Shown here piece by piece: positions 21,946 to 32,702 of a stretch of DNA of 64,000 bases. Position 1 is the stretch's first letter. The number at the start of each line of letters is the position of its first letter. Where the stretch lies: positions 82,244 to 146,243 of the forward strand of contig CAUYUJ010020730.1 in assembly GCA_963575745.1 (NCBI GenBank), in the 5' to 3' direction. The notes under the pieces are model-generated. The model ran no database searches, was not told the DNA's origin, and saw only the letters and a list, made by a program, of their open reading frames with translations. The translations under genes were made by a program, and so were the position numbers. The DNA is from Prorocentrum cordatum. Its lineage: Eukaryota; Sar; Dinophyceae; Prorocentrales; Prorocentraceae.

Positions 21946-22008
21946 CTGCGTGACGCACAGGAAGCCCCCGGCGCGGCGCCGGAAGTAGCAGCAGGACTGC
22001 TGGGCCAT
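21946..22008 (-). CDS. Macro-domain gene, exon 1 with start codon
   Basis: Exactly 21 codons from ATG at 22008. It reads MAQQSCCYFRRRAGGFLCVT-Q. The start lies in GCCGCCATGG, a strong initiation context. FLCVTQ joins ANLEDF of exon 2, as macro domains begin with a strand followed by GDIT. The donor CAG|GCGATC is a GC donor. The stretch CGCAGGCGA occurs at both ends of intron 1. An upstream protein-coding exon cannot be excluded. Confidence 0.7.
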
Positions 22009-22356
22009 GGCGGCGCCCTTCCGCCGAGGGGGCCCCCGTGGGGTCTCCGTGGGGCTCGACCGGCGGCGGGAAGCGGCCCGGGGTGGTCGGCACGGCGCGG
22101 CGCCGAGAGGGGCTGCGCGAGAGGGGCGCGGGGAGCCCCCCCCCCTGTAGGGCAGGCGCCCGTCCGAACCGAACGCGCTGCACAGGAATCCCAGACCACC
22201 CTCGCGTCGCGAACCAAATCGTAGGACGGGACGTTTTTTGCTGCGACTTTCGGCCTCCAGGGGCCCTCGCCGGCCCTCGGGACCGTCAAAACACAACTCG
22301 GGACGAAAAGCTGGTCCCGGGGAAGGGGTCCAAACTTTTGGGGGTCGCGCCATGGA

Positions 22357-22996
22357 AAAAATAGCCTGGCGAAGGACCCAACCATATGCAGTTGTGAATA
22401 CCGCAATTGTGAATACCATCTTCGCCCGCGTTCCCTATGTGGCCACGGCTTCCCGCTGGAGCCCGACATGCTCAGGAACACGTTCGTGGCCGTCTTCGCG
22501 GGTGCCGACGACGACAAGGACGGCGTCCCTCTCTGACCGAGGAGCAGAAGCAGGAGAGGGCTTTGAGAGCCATCAACTATGGGGCCACGATCCTCGTGAG
22601 GGGTGTGCCGAAATGGCCCGAGGCCGCCATGCGACCCCTGCCACTGGGGGCCTTCGGTGGAGCTCCCTATGGGGCCACGATCCTTGTGAGGGGTGTGCCG
22701 AAATGGCCCGAGGCCGCCATGCGAACCCTGCCACTGGGGGCCTTCGGTAGAGCTCCCTATGGGGCCACGATCCTCTTGAGGGGCGTGCTGAAATGGCCCG
22801 AGGCCGCCATGCGAACCCTGCCACTGGGGGCCTTCGGTGGAGCTCCCTATGGGGCCACGAAGCGATGTACTCGGTGGGTGAAAACGCAGGGGGGAGGGAG
22901 AAGGAGGGAGGAGGGGGAGGAGGGCGGGAAGGAAGGAACGCGGGGCGCCGTTTCTTCAAAACGAGGACCCAACACCACAGGATGGTTGGGAATCAT
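22357..22996 (+). repeat. Composite dispersed repeat with internal array of about 85 bp units
   Basis: The left flank AGCCTGGCGAAGGACCCAAC, then CATATGCAGTTGTGAATA, and the right flank CTTCAAAACGAGGACCCAAC, then ACCACAGGATGG, also enclose the 77-bp array at 51243-52461. Inside are 3.5 units containing CCACTGGGGGCCTTCGGTGG and AGCTCCCTATGGGGCCACGA. It appears to be one family of element with expanded internal repeats. Confidence 0.65.
22438..22577 (+). pseudogene. Exon-like coding patch, frameshifted
   Basis: The frame GHGFPLEPDMLRNTFVAVFA, then GADDDKDGVP, has nearly all G/C third positions. It changes at CTCTCT into LTEEQKQERALRAI; removing one CT would join the two. The minus-strand frame is also GC3-rich, so the coding strand is uncertain. 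Product not recognised. Confidence 0.3.
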
Positions 22997-23183
22997 GACG
23001 TCGGGGGTCTGAGATCATGCAGGGTAGCGCTGCCTGGACGGCAGGGCCAAACAGCGCCCCCCAACGAGCCGGTGCTGCTGCAGGATTGACAAGCGCGCGA
23101 CGCGCACACAGCACAAGCATGCTCGGGTGATGCCGAAAGAAAGGTGGACCTGCGGATTGGGGTGGAAGTGGGCTAGACAGTGA

Positions 23184-23263
23184 GAGGAGGAGGAGGAGGA
23201 GGAGGAGGAGGAGGAGGAGGAGGAGGAGGAGGAGGAGGAGGAGGAGGAGGAGGAGGAGGAGGA
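23184..23263. repeat. (GGA)n tract abutting the 3' end of LINE-B
   Basis: About 80 bp of GGA followed by four GGAGT units, then LINE-B. The partner tract is at 29987-30042. Confidence 0.85.
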
Positions 23264-23308
23264 GTGGAGTGGAGTGGAGTGGACTCCGCTGCGCAGCAGG
23301 TTCGAATC

Positions 23309-26300
23309 TTAGGAAGGCCTGGACAGACGAGCATTCGAACGCCGAGTAGCTTGCTCAGCTCGGCTCAGAACTTTGGGATGTAACCCCCGTGCAATTCTGT
23401 CAAGGTACTCTTGCCCCGTGGCGGACTTCCTCTTACTACAGGGGCCCTTAAGAGATCGCAGAGCCTTATCCGCGATACCCCCACACTCTGTGCAAAACCA
23501 AATCTGAAGGGTCGGGTGAACATTCAGGGTATGCGTAGTGTGGGCCCAACCCCCCGCGATATGAACTCGCGACCCCTTTAAAGGCGAAAACACAACCCCA
23601 TCGACATTGTACAGCCTAGGACATTCAGATTCGACGAATTCCTGAGCGGTAGCGAGGGTTGCAGAACCGAAACAGGAGAGGCAACGTCGGCCGCAGTCGG
23701 CCAGACGGTGCCTGGACATGAGGGCAGCAACAGCAGCAGCTGAGGGAGGCGGAGGAGGAGGAGGAGCGGGAGGAGGCGGGACCTCAGAAGGGCCCCCAGG
23801 GCCTCGGGTGGCATCCTTTTCCTTTCTCTCAGCCTCCTGGCTGGCTGCCATGCTATCAAGCGTGGCTCGGAGGAGCCTCAAGCGGACGAGGTACGCCCTC
23901 CGCTCAGCCAGCAGGATGGGTTGGCGGACCTCGGCGGGCAGCCTGGCTCTGGCCGCTGCACAGCCCGCGAACTCGTCGGCGAGCAGGTTGCCGATGACAA
24001 GGTACCTGTTCACCGTCTGGGCGGCAACGTCCTGAGCCGTGCTGTGGGACGGCGTCCAGAGTACCGTCACCTCGGCGTGGCGGCGTGAGCTCATCAGGTC
24101 CCCGATGAGCTTCCATAGGTCGGCGTCCTCGCCTGCTGGGTTCAGGTAGGTTTGGGAGTACCAGCCCGCCGCAACGTACTCGCAGTCCGTCACGTAGGTG
24201 AGGTACCTGGTCGTGCACCAGAGCGCGAGGTACAGGGAGTAGAGCTCCCCTCTCGCCACCACTTGGCGCGGGCCACCAAGCTGGCCGAAAACTGCACCAT
24301 GTAGGTTGATCTCGGGCAGCAGGCTGGCCACACATACTATGGCAACTCCAATCCGCATGAAATCACTGATGCTCGCATCTGGCCCTCCACTGGCGTCACC
24401 GAATATCTCGACTGGTGACTCAGCGCTCCCCGCCCCGAAGATCCCTTCGGAGAGCTCGTTGATGCCCGTGAACTCCAGGACCGTGTCCTTCGGTGGGGGC
24501 GGGGTCTGGGTCCACTGGCTCGGTAGCAACCCGCGTAGCCAGAAACACTCGGTGGCGTCCGTCTGGGCCAGCGCGGCTGAAACCAAAGACTCTGAGCGAG
24601 TATAGGGCGTGGCCGACACGTTCTTGCTGCACTGCCAGAATCTGTGCTTGGCCGTTTCTGGTGCCTCTCGGCAGCGTTCACACATGTTGCTGCCCTTATA
24701 ACCCTTCAATTCATCATAGCGCCTCTGTTGCGTCCAATATCCACCTGTAGCAATATTGATCAGCAACTCGGCGAGGCGCACACCGTGAGGGAGTTGCCCA
24801 ACTTGTTTGAGCAACAGCCGAAATGACCGATTGTCAACTCCATGCTCGACTCCACCTCCGCAGTAGTGTTTGGCAGCCGTGGTCCACACCACCTGGGCTG
24901 CCGACTGACGTACATCCTTCAACAATTCACGGTGTGTGTCCAGAAACTTATTGCCCGTATATATGGCGTCTGGAAATTGCCATTCCTCCGACCCCGTGGG
25001 CGTGGTGTACGACCACGTGTCCACATCCTCAGGGTTCCAATTGATGCGGAGGAGGGTGAGGATTACTGCAGACACAGGGCCACGAACTGCACGCACCTGA
25101 TGTTGAGGGTCCAGCTGTGACAGATGGTCTCGGACATGATGCCAGACTTGTCGTACTCGCTGGCGCAGACCTGGCTGTTGCTGTCAGACGCTAAGCCACA
25201 TGTCCACGGTCCTGGCTGGCATCGCCACTGCAGGGTCCCCTCCTGGCGCTCTCAGGTCCAGAAGGGTAGTGAGGCAGCGGCCTCTAGTAGCAGCTGCGCA
25301 GATCTGACCGAGTCGACGGCGGTGGGTGGTCAGCTGGTGGCCGAACATCCCGTGCACCTCGAAGCCGTAGGAGCCCGCAGGTTGGCAGCCGTTGCGCTCC
25401 AGCCGCGTCGTGATCCCGTACCGCCGAGTAGCTCGGCTGAATCTCTTCACCTTCTCGTTCATCGCTCCGTGTTTGATCTGTCTCTGCGTCCTGGTAGCAC
25501 GGCCCTGCTTGCCGCAGCTGAAGTCCACCCCCAGGTACGGCGCTTGCGCCAGAGCCCTGACTGGGAAACCCTTGAGCTTGGCAGCCCGGGCTACAGCACG
25601 AGCGTCAGCGGCGTTCGTGCACATGACGACTGACTTCTTGGCCAACTTGAGGCCTGCCTTGGCAAGCTCTTGGCCCGCCTTCACAACTCCGCGTATGAGG
25701 TTAGCCCTTACTGCCTGGCGTGAGCCCGTGATCTTCTGGCAGATATCGTCTATCCAAACGCGGTGGTTCATCCTGGGTGTCGCCGTAACCACCACCTGCA
25801 TCACGAAGTGGGTGAGGATCTTGGCGAATCTGGTTCCCCCTCGCAGCCCCTGGATGACTGACTGGCAGGGCTCGAAGGGGGTGCACACTGCTCCCTCCTG
25901 GGATAACGTCCGCATCGTGATGCACTGGAGGAGCTCCAAATATAAAATGACTGGTGGGAAATGGAGCCTCAAGGCCGCCCTCGCCAGGGGCAGCCAAGGT
26001 ATTGAATCATAAAATTCCTGAATGTCAAGCAGTCCTTGACCAAATTCCATTCGCATCCAGTGCGCTACCTCTTCATCAATGGCATGAAGATATGCTTCGC
26101 GTAAACAACTGTTCCCAGCAACTGCGGCATCCCATGCCTGTTCTTCATCTTTGCTCCATTGCTTTACTATAGGTTCCCGAACGTGGGACCAAAGGCGGCC
26201 TATCATAGGTATCATACCTATGCCTCTGTCGCCCTGGGATTTCTTGGGGGTCAAGAAGGTCACGATGAGCTGTGTCTGAGCTGGCCAAGCGAGCAAGGCT

Positions 26301-28678
26301 TCTGCATTCTTCAAAATGTCTGTAAATTCCTCCATGGCCTCACGAGGGAGGCGTTGAAAGTCGACTGGGCTCAGAACATCCACCCCCAGCCCTGCCTTAG
26401 CCTTCATGGCCTTGGCGCTGGCGTAGACCAGGTCTGGGGTAAGCTCAGGAAGATCATCACCCTGGGCCGCTTCTCGAATGAGTCGAAACACTTCCGTTAT
26501 CTCGCTGACGTCAGGGGGCCGTGGAGCCCACATCCGCTTGAAGGTCACCGCTTTATGCTCCATGATGTCGGCTGGATGAACGAGGGCGCGATCCCCCACC
26601 TCCAGCTCACCCGGCGGTAGTGGGTTCGCCTTCAGCGACTTGTGGAGGATGCCCACGGCCTCTGGCTGCATCACAAAGGTCTTAAAGTTGGAGATCGACT
26701 CGTGAACTGCCGCGCGCTGAGCCCTGCTGGCCACACGCTTCGCTGCAATGACATAGTTCTCCAGCACTGGGGTCGACAACCGACTCGGGTCACCGAGAAC
26801 TGCCAGCCACTGGTCCCACGGGGCCTCGCGACCCGCATTCAATAGGTTGTGCACCCCTTCAGGCCTGGACTGCCGTGGGAGGGTACTAGCCTTGCCGTGC
26901 TCCTGCTGCTGGCGCTGGCCGTTGTCCCTGCACTGGTGCCTGAGGACTCCAGCGAGCACCGTGTGGACGCGCGTCCACCACTGGCTACGTTGATCATGAA
27001 GGGCGAGTTCCCGAACATGGGCAGTGACCCTCATGGGCTTCTCATGGATCCTGGGCCCCACGGCGCGCGTGGGCCCAGCAGGGGGCCTGACATGATGGTG
27101 TGTATGGAAAGCCTGCTCGACCGCCGTCACCCAAGTCGCGCACTGCCCCGTGAGGAGCTTTCCGCGAGCAGGTTCAAGCGAAAAGGCTACGGAGGAGGAA
27201 AGGAAAGGGGAGAGACTCGCCACGGCATCCGCTCCCGACCGAAAGCCCACCTGCTGTCGAGCCTCGGCCCACGTGGACGCAGGAATTTCAAACGGAGGGT
27301 CGGGCACATCTTCGACCACGGGGCACGAGGGGGCATCCTGCTGGGAGGGGTCGGGGCGATGCAACTGAACACTGCTACTACCTACGTTGCTGCTAACTAA
27401 GGGGTTACTTGAAACCGCCGAGGGGGGAAGGGGTTGGGCCTCGCATACCGACGAATTGACACTCACATTGACTGCATCGAGCTTTTTGCCTCCGACGGCC
27501 GATGCGCCGACCGCACCCGATCCATCGGACGACAGCTCGCTACCAAGGCGTGAGCCAGTACAAAAATTAAACTCGTGGGCCCAGGGGCCCTCCTCCTCCT
27601 CAGGGAAGGCCAAAAAATCGTGGTCCAGATCAGGGTCCTGATCGGCCTCCTCAGCCACCTGGGAACGCGATGTCCCAAGTTGCACGGGGGGCTCCAAAAC
27701 ATCCCCGAAGGCCTCCTGAAAACCCGCGACCCTCTTGGCGTGAGCCTCCTGGCGCTTAACAGCCGCAACGGACCTGGCCTGGCTGGACTTGGATCCAGGA
27801 GTGGGCTCACACCGAGGCCTCGGGAGTTGGGGCAACTTCGGGGGCAGGGAAATCTCACGCGTCCTAAGGGTCTGGCCCGAAGCTCGTAGGCTCAAGGCTA
27901 GACCGAGATGAGGCTTCCACGGGACGCTTCTGACTACTTCTAGACTCTGGATGAATGAGGACGCGGCAGCGCTCATATAAACAACGTCGATCATTGTGTC
28001 TGGTCCTTTTTTCTGGGCACATGTGCCCTCAACTCCAGCTGGGGCGCGCACATGGCCCCCCGTCACTCTGTGGAAGGCCGTGCGCTTGAGCTCGTCTGGC
28101 GTCATGTTGAAGTCGCCGATGACCAGCCACGGGACTCGGAGTGAACGGAGTAGTCCACCGAGTCGGTTGAATCTCTCGATGTTCCTGCCCGTCATCTTGA
28201 TGGACGGCAGCGCGTGCAGGGCGACCACCACGATCGCGTAGCTGTGCTGCTGCAGTATCACTGGGCAGAATCCGTCGTACGCCGACTGCTTCGGCGCCTT
28301 GAGGTACTTGGCAGCAGCCCTCGCCTCGGGCAGCTGTTGGCTCTGCAAGTGCTTGCGGGAGAAAAACATCTCACCTCCCTCGTTCGAGTGCGCCTCCTTG
28401 GCCTTAGACACTACCTTCGAGGTGCGGCGAGCCGAATTCATGATCATGCGAAGGTTGAGAGCCCGGCTTGCCTTGGTCCACTTCTTGACGTCCGACTCGC
28501 GGTGAATGTGAGTCTCAGTCATGATCCAGTGGTCGTAGGCCCCCACGTGCTCCTGTACGTACTTCCACACCTTGTCCGTTAGGCAGGTGACGTTCGAATA
28601 GAATAGCCTAGTGCATTCCCCTTCGTCACTGCCTGCCCCCTCGGTCTTGTGGGTCCGAGGGGTCCCCGTCCGACACCG
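23309..28678 (-). CDS. LINE-B ORF2: endonuclease, reverse transcriptase, RNase H (one internal UGA)
   Basis: The frame runs on from the ORF1 stop. Counting from 28570: the endonuclease has TETH near residue 20 and VIGDFNM near 150. RT motifs are GLLDIQEFYDSI (A), SVIQGLRGG (B) and, near residue 937, VWIDD in place of YxDD (C). A UGA interrupts at 25186-25184. The same frame then continues through a zinc knuckle CERCREAPETAKHRFWQC, RNase H (IFGDASGG, RGELYS, VTDCEY, WTPSHST, NLLADEFAG, the usual D-E-D-H-D set), a Pro/Ala-rich linker and a C-terminal CTECGG...C...GLHPK region. There is no ATG at the start of the frame, so expression would need readthrough of the ORF1 UGA or reinitiation. The family (LINE with RNase H) is certain; activity is not. 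Confidence 0.85.
25184..25186 (-). other. In-frame UGA inside LINE-B ORF2
   Basis: TGA followed by CAG, between the end of the RT (VDMWLSV) and the thumb-like region (QQQPGLRQRVRQVWHHV). The 30 codons from it to position 25097 contain no other stop, and coding resemblance continues in the same frame. Nonsense mutation or recoded stop. Confidence 0.7.
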
Positions 28679-29833
28679 TCAAGCTGAGGGATCTGCAGGC
28701 GCCCCAGCGGCCTCACCACTGGCGGTGCCCTTGCCCTTCGCCTTCGTCGCCGCCTGCTGCGCCAGGAACTTGGCCGCGGACAGCCTCTCCGCCTCCGCCT
28801 TAACGGCGTCTGAGGGGTCAGCTGCCGCCGCCGCGCCGCCGCCGCCGCCTGAGGTGGTCCCCGCCGCCGATGCCGCCGCCGCAGGAGGGGCCCCCTGGCC
28901 CCCGCCGCCAGCCGCCGCTGTGGCCGCCTCCTCAGGTGCGCCGTCAGTAGGCGCGCGTCTCTTCTTCTTCGCCCGCTCCTCGATGGTGTGCCGATGCTGC
29001 TGCATGGCCTCCAACCACTTCTGGATCTCGGCCTCCTTGCCCGTGAGGGTCTCCTTGGCGCCCTGCAACTGGCCTCGGAGCTCCTCTAGGGCCTGCTTCT
29101 CCGCGTCCGTGGCGTCCAGCGCCGCCAGGTTCGTGAAGAAGCTGTCGTCCCACTCCAGCGTGATGATCTTCTTCTCGCCGTCGGGGCTAGGCTTGGCCTC
29201 GGTGACCCCTTCGGCCTTAGCCAAGGCCGTGGCTGCTGCTCGCTTGGCCTCGGTGGTCTCGGCCAAGTGGATGGCTGCCGCCCTCTCTTTCGCCTCCGCA
29301 GCTGCCAGATTGCTGCGGAGGCGAATGACATTGCTAACCGCCTGGCTGTGGAGGTGCTCCGCGTTCCTCCACGCCCCATCGGCCCTGCGCAGGGCCTCCG
29401 CGGGCGTGATCCTGGCGGCCTCCCGCCCGCTCTCCTCCTTGGCGAGCTTGTCCAGCTGCGCCTGGAGGTCCACCTTGAGCGTGGAGTCGGTGGCGGCTGC
29501 CAGGGCCTGCTCCAGGAGGCTCTTCACTGACTTGCCCCCCTTGCCGCCCTTGCCGCCTCCGAGCCCGCTCCCCACAGGGCCCTTCAAGATGCCTGGGCGC
29601 CGTGGTTGCGGGCGCTCGCTCTCGCTGCCGCTGGTGGCGTCGTAGAAGCCGTCGGCGTCGCTGTCGCCGTACTCGTCCACGAACTGAACTCGCCTCGGTT
29701 TCCTCTTCCTCTCGAATGGCTTGACCTCGTTGCCGCAACCGCTGCAGATGTTGTGGCGGCGGGCCAATACTCCGTTCCACTCGCACGTCTGACATTGCAT
29801 GCATCTGGTCCACAGCTGGTGGACGCCCGCCAT
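28679..29833 (-). CDS. LINE-B ORF1: zinc-ribbon coiled-coil protein
   Basis: About 384 residues; the likely nucleic-acid-binding ORF1 protein of the element. It starts MAGVHQLWTRCMQCQTCEWN, then a second cysteine pair ICSGCG, forming a zinc ribbon near residues 11-33. A basic stretch ERKRKPRR follows, then a long Ala/Glu/Lys region predicted to be coiled coil (EEVQ-like heptads, about residues 110-320, including KSLLEQALAA and EAEIQKWLEAMQQH). The tail is Gly/Ala-rich and ends GAPADPSA. The ATG at 29833 was chosen because it immediately precedes the ribbon. The stop is TGA CGG and the frame beyond is open into ORF2. Confidence 0.75.
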   Translation of the reverse strand: MAGVHQLWTRCMQCQTCEWNGVLARRHNICSGCGNEVKPFERKRKPRRVQFVDEYGDSDADGFYDATSGSESERPQPRRPGILKGPVGSGLGGGKGGKGGKSVKSLLEQALAAATDSTLKVDLQAQLDKLAKEESGREAARITPAEALRRADGAWRNAEHLHSQAVSNVIRLRSNLAAAEAKERAAAIHLAETTEAKRAAATALAKAEGVTEAKPSPDGEKKIITLEWDDSFFTNLAALDATDAEKQALEELRGQLQGAKETLTGKEAEIQKWLEAMQQHRHTIEERAKKKRRAPTDGAPEEAATAAAGGGGQGAPPAAAASAAGTTSGGGGGAAAAADPSDAVKAEAERLSAAKFLAQQAATKAKGKGTASGEAAGAPADPSA

Positions 29834-29965
29834 TGCGTCTGTCCCTGTGTTGGTCGGTGCCTCTTCTTGGCTGGCACGCAGAAAAGACACAGTCCCTCAA
29901 GCGCTGCTGGGAAGCCCAGGGACGAACTCAAGAGGGCAAGTGGGCCTCCTGGGGCCCCTCACCCG

Positions 29966-29986
29966 CTCGAGCCCAAATTGCTTGAG
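29966..29986 (-). other. Spliced-leader relic at the 5' end of LINE-B
   Basis: On the minus strand CTCAAGCAATTTGGGCTCGA-G matches the end of one dinoflagellate spliced leader joined to the core of another (CTCAAG plus CCATTTTGGCTCAAG) at 18 of 21 positions. It directly follows the microsatellite, as expected if a trans-spliced RNA was inserted. Confidence 0.55.
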
Positions 29987-30042
29987 GGAGGAGGAGGAGG
30001 AGGAGGAGGAGGAGGAGGAGGAGGAGGAGGAGGAGGAGGAGG
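29987..30042. repeat. (GGA)n tract abutting the 5' end of LINE-B
   Basis: About 55 bp of GGA on the plus strand, the same motif and strand as at the other end of LINE-B. Confidence 0.85.
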
Positions 30043-30419
30043 GTCGTGTGGGCGATGGACCGACTCTCGTGCCCATACCTCGTCGCGTCACCTCCAGGGG
30101 CCCTTACCAGGTCCGGGGGCCGCCAAGAAACTACGCAGTGCGAGAAGCTGGTCATGAGGAAGAGATCTCTAAGGAAATCACGAATTCGAAAGTATGTCCC
30201 TCCACTGGGCTTTTGCGGGACGATCCTTGTGCTCAAAGCTTCGGGGTTTGTTCAAAGATGGCGCGTCTCGCCCCAGGCCCTAGATATCAGCTGTGTCCAC
30301 GTGGTATGAATCGGTGCTTGGCATGAGCACGCAGGAGCAAGATATGCTGAAAATGCGCTCGCGGAAGCAAGAGAGGGCAGATGAAATGTCCACTGCAAGA
30401 CCCCCGGGCCAAGGGGAAT
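30043..30419. other. No gene seen
   Basis: Mixed sequence between LINE-B and the minisatellite. No supported exon, RNA or element. Confidence 0.35.
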
Positions 30420-31815
30420 TCTATGGGTGAGCGAGTGGGGTGGAATGCCGCGGCAGGCGGGTGGAATACCGCAGAAGGCTGGATGGAATGCCGCTGTGGG
30501 TGGGCGGAATACCGCGCTGGGTGGCCGGAACGCAGCCGGGGGGCGGGGGTGGAATACCACGGCCGAAGAATGGAATCTGGAATGCCACAGGGGCGGGGTG
30601 GATAGAATACCACGGGGAGTAAGTGGAATACCGCGGGGGGGGGAGGCGGAATACTACACGGGAGCGGATGGAATGCCTATGGAGGCAGTTGAAGCAGTGT
30701 AGGGGGGTGGGTGGCATTCCACGACCGACGGGTGGAATGCCCCAATGGAGGTCGGTGGAATACCACAGGGGGCGGGGGGACTGCAGTGTGGGTGGAATAC
30801 CCCAGGGGGGCGGGTTGGTGGAACACCACAAGGTAAGCGGGTGAACTACCGCAAGGGGTCGGTGGAAGACCGCTCGGGGTGGGTAGAATACCGCATGAGG
30901 GCGGTTGGAATATTTTTTTGGGGGGGGGGCTGGACTACCGCTGAAGGAGTGGGTGGAATACTGCGGGGCGGGGGGCGCAATACCGCAGGGTGGCATATGG
31001 AGTGCTGCAGGGCGGCGGGTGCAATGTCACGACAGGCGGGTGGGACACCACAGGGTGGGTCAGTGGGTGGGCGGGCGGGATGGGGTGGGGGAACACCGCT
31101 GTGGGAGGGGGGGGATACAACGAGGCGGCGGAAATGACGAAGGGGGGGCTGGAATGCCGCATGCGGGTGGGTGGGACACCACGGCCGGCGGTGCCACAGG
31201 GGCGTGGGGGGGGGGTCGGGTGGACAACCACGGCCGGTGGGTGGAATAGTACTACAAAAGGTCGGACGCCCACGGATGGCATGCAGCAGGAGCCTCGGAG
31301 AGGGGCTGGCGGACCCTGCGCTGCCAGCTTCTCATCTGGAACACTGGGAATAGCAGAGGGTGGTGTCCCGCAGGAGGGGGGGCGGAGGGAATACCACAAG
31401 GGCGCGCGGAAAACCGCGGCCAGCGGAAGGGATACCAGAGGGGAGGTGGATGGACTACCACGGGGGAGGGGTAGAATACCACAGGGTGCGGTTGGGATAT
31501 CGCAAGGGGCGGGTCCAAAACCGTGGCGGGCGGGTGGAATACCACTGGGAGGCAGGTGGAATACGATGCGGGGTGGGTGGAATGCAGCAGGGGGCGGATG
31601 GAATAACAAGGCGGGCGGGTAGAATCCCACTGTGGTGCGTGGAATGGGTGGGATACCGCAGGGATGCGGGTGGAACGTCACAAGGGGGTGGGTGGAATGC
31701 CGCATGGACGCATGGGTGCAATACCACGGCGGGCGGGTGGAATACCGCGGCCATCGCGTGAATACCTCGGACGCGTCGGTGGGACACCACGGGGCGGCGG
31801 GGGGCATACCGCAAG
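30420..31815. repeat. Degenerate minisatellite, GGCGGGTGGAATACCGCAGG type
   Basis: About 1.4 kb of units of 20-30 bp around GGGTGGAATACCACGG, all diverged from each other, suggesting an old array. Frames across it on both strands are repeat artefacts. Confidence 0.8.
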
Positions 31816-31819
31816 GGAC

Positions 31820-31945
31820 CTCATGAGCCTGTAGCGTGCGCCGGCTTTCCCCCTCGCACCTCCTCGGCGGTGTCACTCCCAGCAGCGCGAACCAGACCGC
31901 AAGTGCATGGAAAGCCAGCAGGCGGGAGCTGCGCGCGCAGCCCAT
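31820..31945 (-). CDS. Possible first exon encoding a signal peptide
   Basis: From ATG at 31945 the 42 codons begin MGCARSSRLLAFHALAVWFA, then LLGVTPPRRC: a basic N-terminus, a hydrophobic core of about 14 residues and a polar end, typical of a secretory signal. It ends CATGAG|GTCCCT, a possible GT donor. No second exon was found downstream, where the minisatellite starts, so this remains a candidate. Confidence 0.35.
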
Positions 31946-32550
31946 GACAGAACGATGCGGCGCGGCAGGCCACACTGCGCTACTCCGAGAAGGGCGGGGG
32001 GCGGCAGCTGAACTCGGACGACGCCTCAGAGATTCGGGCTGCTCGCGGGCTGCGCTCCATGGCGCGGGGCCCGCAATCTTCGGCGGCAGCCCGATGGGGG
32101 GGACCGACCCGCGCCCGCCCCCTCGCGGCAGGAGCGGGAGAACTACCACGAGCAAGAGCAGGAGGCGGGAGCAGGAACGGTCGGCAACGGCCGGCAGCGG
32201 CAGCGGAAACTCCGCGGGAGACGCCGCGCCTCTTCTCGAAACCCTTCTGCGCTCAGGCCGCGCTGCGCGAGCCTCACTGGGCAGCTGCCGACGACGCGTC
32301 CGGCGCAGGCCCAGTCACTACCACCGTTCGGCCGCTGACGCCAACCTGGGGCGTCCGATGCTCCTCCAACCTTTCCCCTGTGCCCCCCCCGACCTTTCGA
32401 AGTTCCCAACCTCCCTCTTCGCAGCTGCCTCCTTCCAATCCGCCTCGTTACTGTTTTTTTCCTCCTCCCCTTTGCGCCTCTCGCGCATCTCCCCCGTGTG
32501 CCTCCCCTTCCCTCGCCCTCCGCCTCCGTCCTGCGTCCTCCTCATCCTCC
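31946..32550. other. No gene supported; GC-rich then pyrimidine-rich
   Basis: Long frames exist on both strands because stop codons are rare in this composition. No family or splice pattern could be recognised. Confidence 0.35.
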
Positions 32551-32554
32551 TCCT

Positions 32555-32647
32555 CCGTGTCGTTTTTTTGTGTTGTTATATGTTTGTTTGTTTTTGTTTG
32601 CTTCTCTCTCTCTCTCTCTTTCTTTTTTTGTTGTTTTTTTTTTTTTC

Positions 32648-32688
<41 letters not shown>

Positions 32689-32700
32689 CGCAACCGCCTC
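32555..32700. repeat. T-rich and (TC)n microsatellite
   Basis: GTTTGTTTG words, poly-T and (CT)n. Confidence 0.85.
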
Positions 32701-32702
32701 GG

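Larger units (their letters stand above)
23264..29986 (-). mobile_element. LINE-B, full-length non-LTR retrotransposon with RNase H
   Basis: About 6.7 kb on the minus strand: 5' leader with a spliced-leader relic (29966-29986), ORF1 (zinc ribbon and coiled coil), ORF2 (endonuclease, RT, zinc knuckle, RNase H, C-terminal cysteines) and a 3' UTR of only about 45 nt. ORF1 and ORF2 lie in one frame (29890 to 23309, 2194 codons) containing just two stops, both UGA followed by C. Both ends abut (GGA)n. Confidence 0.85.

Noticed and set aside
20473-22419. 648-codon minus-strand ORF
   Set aside because: It runs through two (GGA)n tracts, MITE-like elements and non-coding sequence; only 21946-22008 is supported as an exon, with a different frame context.
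23288-23312. GGTTCGAATC, resembling a tRNA T-loop / B box
   Set aside because: No T-stem pairing, acceptor stem or A box could be drawn around it; it lies in the short 3' UTR of LINE-B.
30935-32155. 406-codon minus-strand ORF
   Set aside because: Most of it is minisatellite translation; only the 31820-31945 segment looks like a possible exon.
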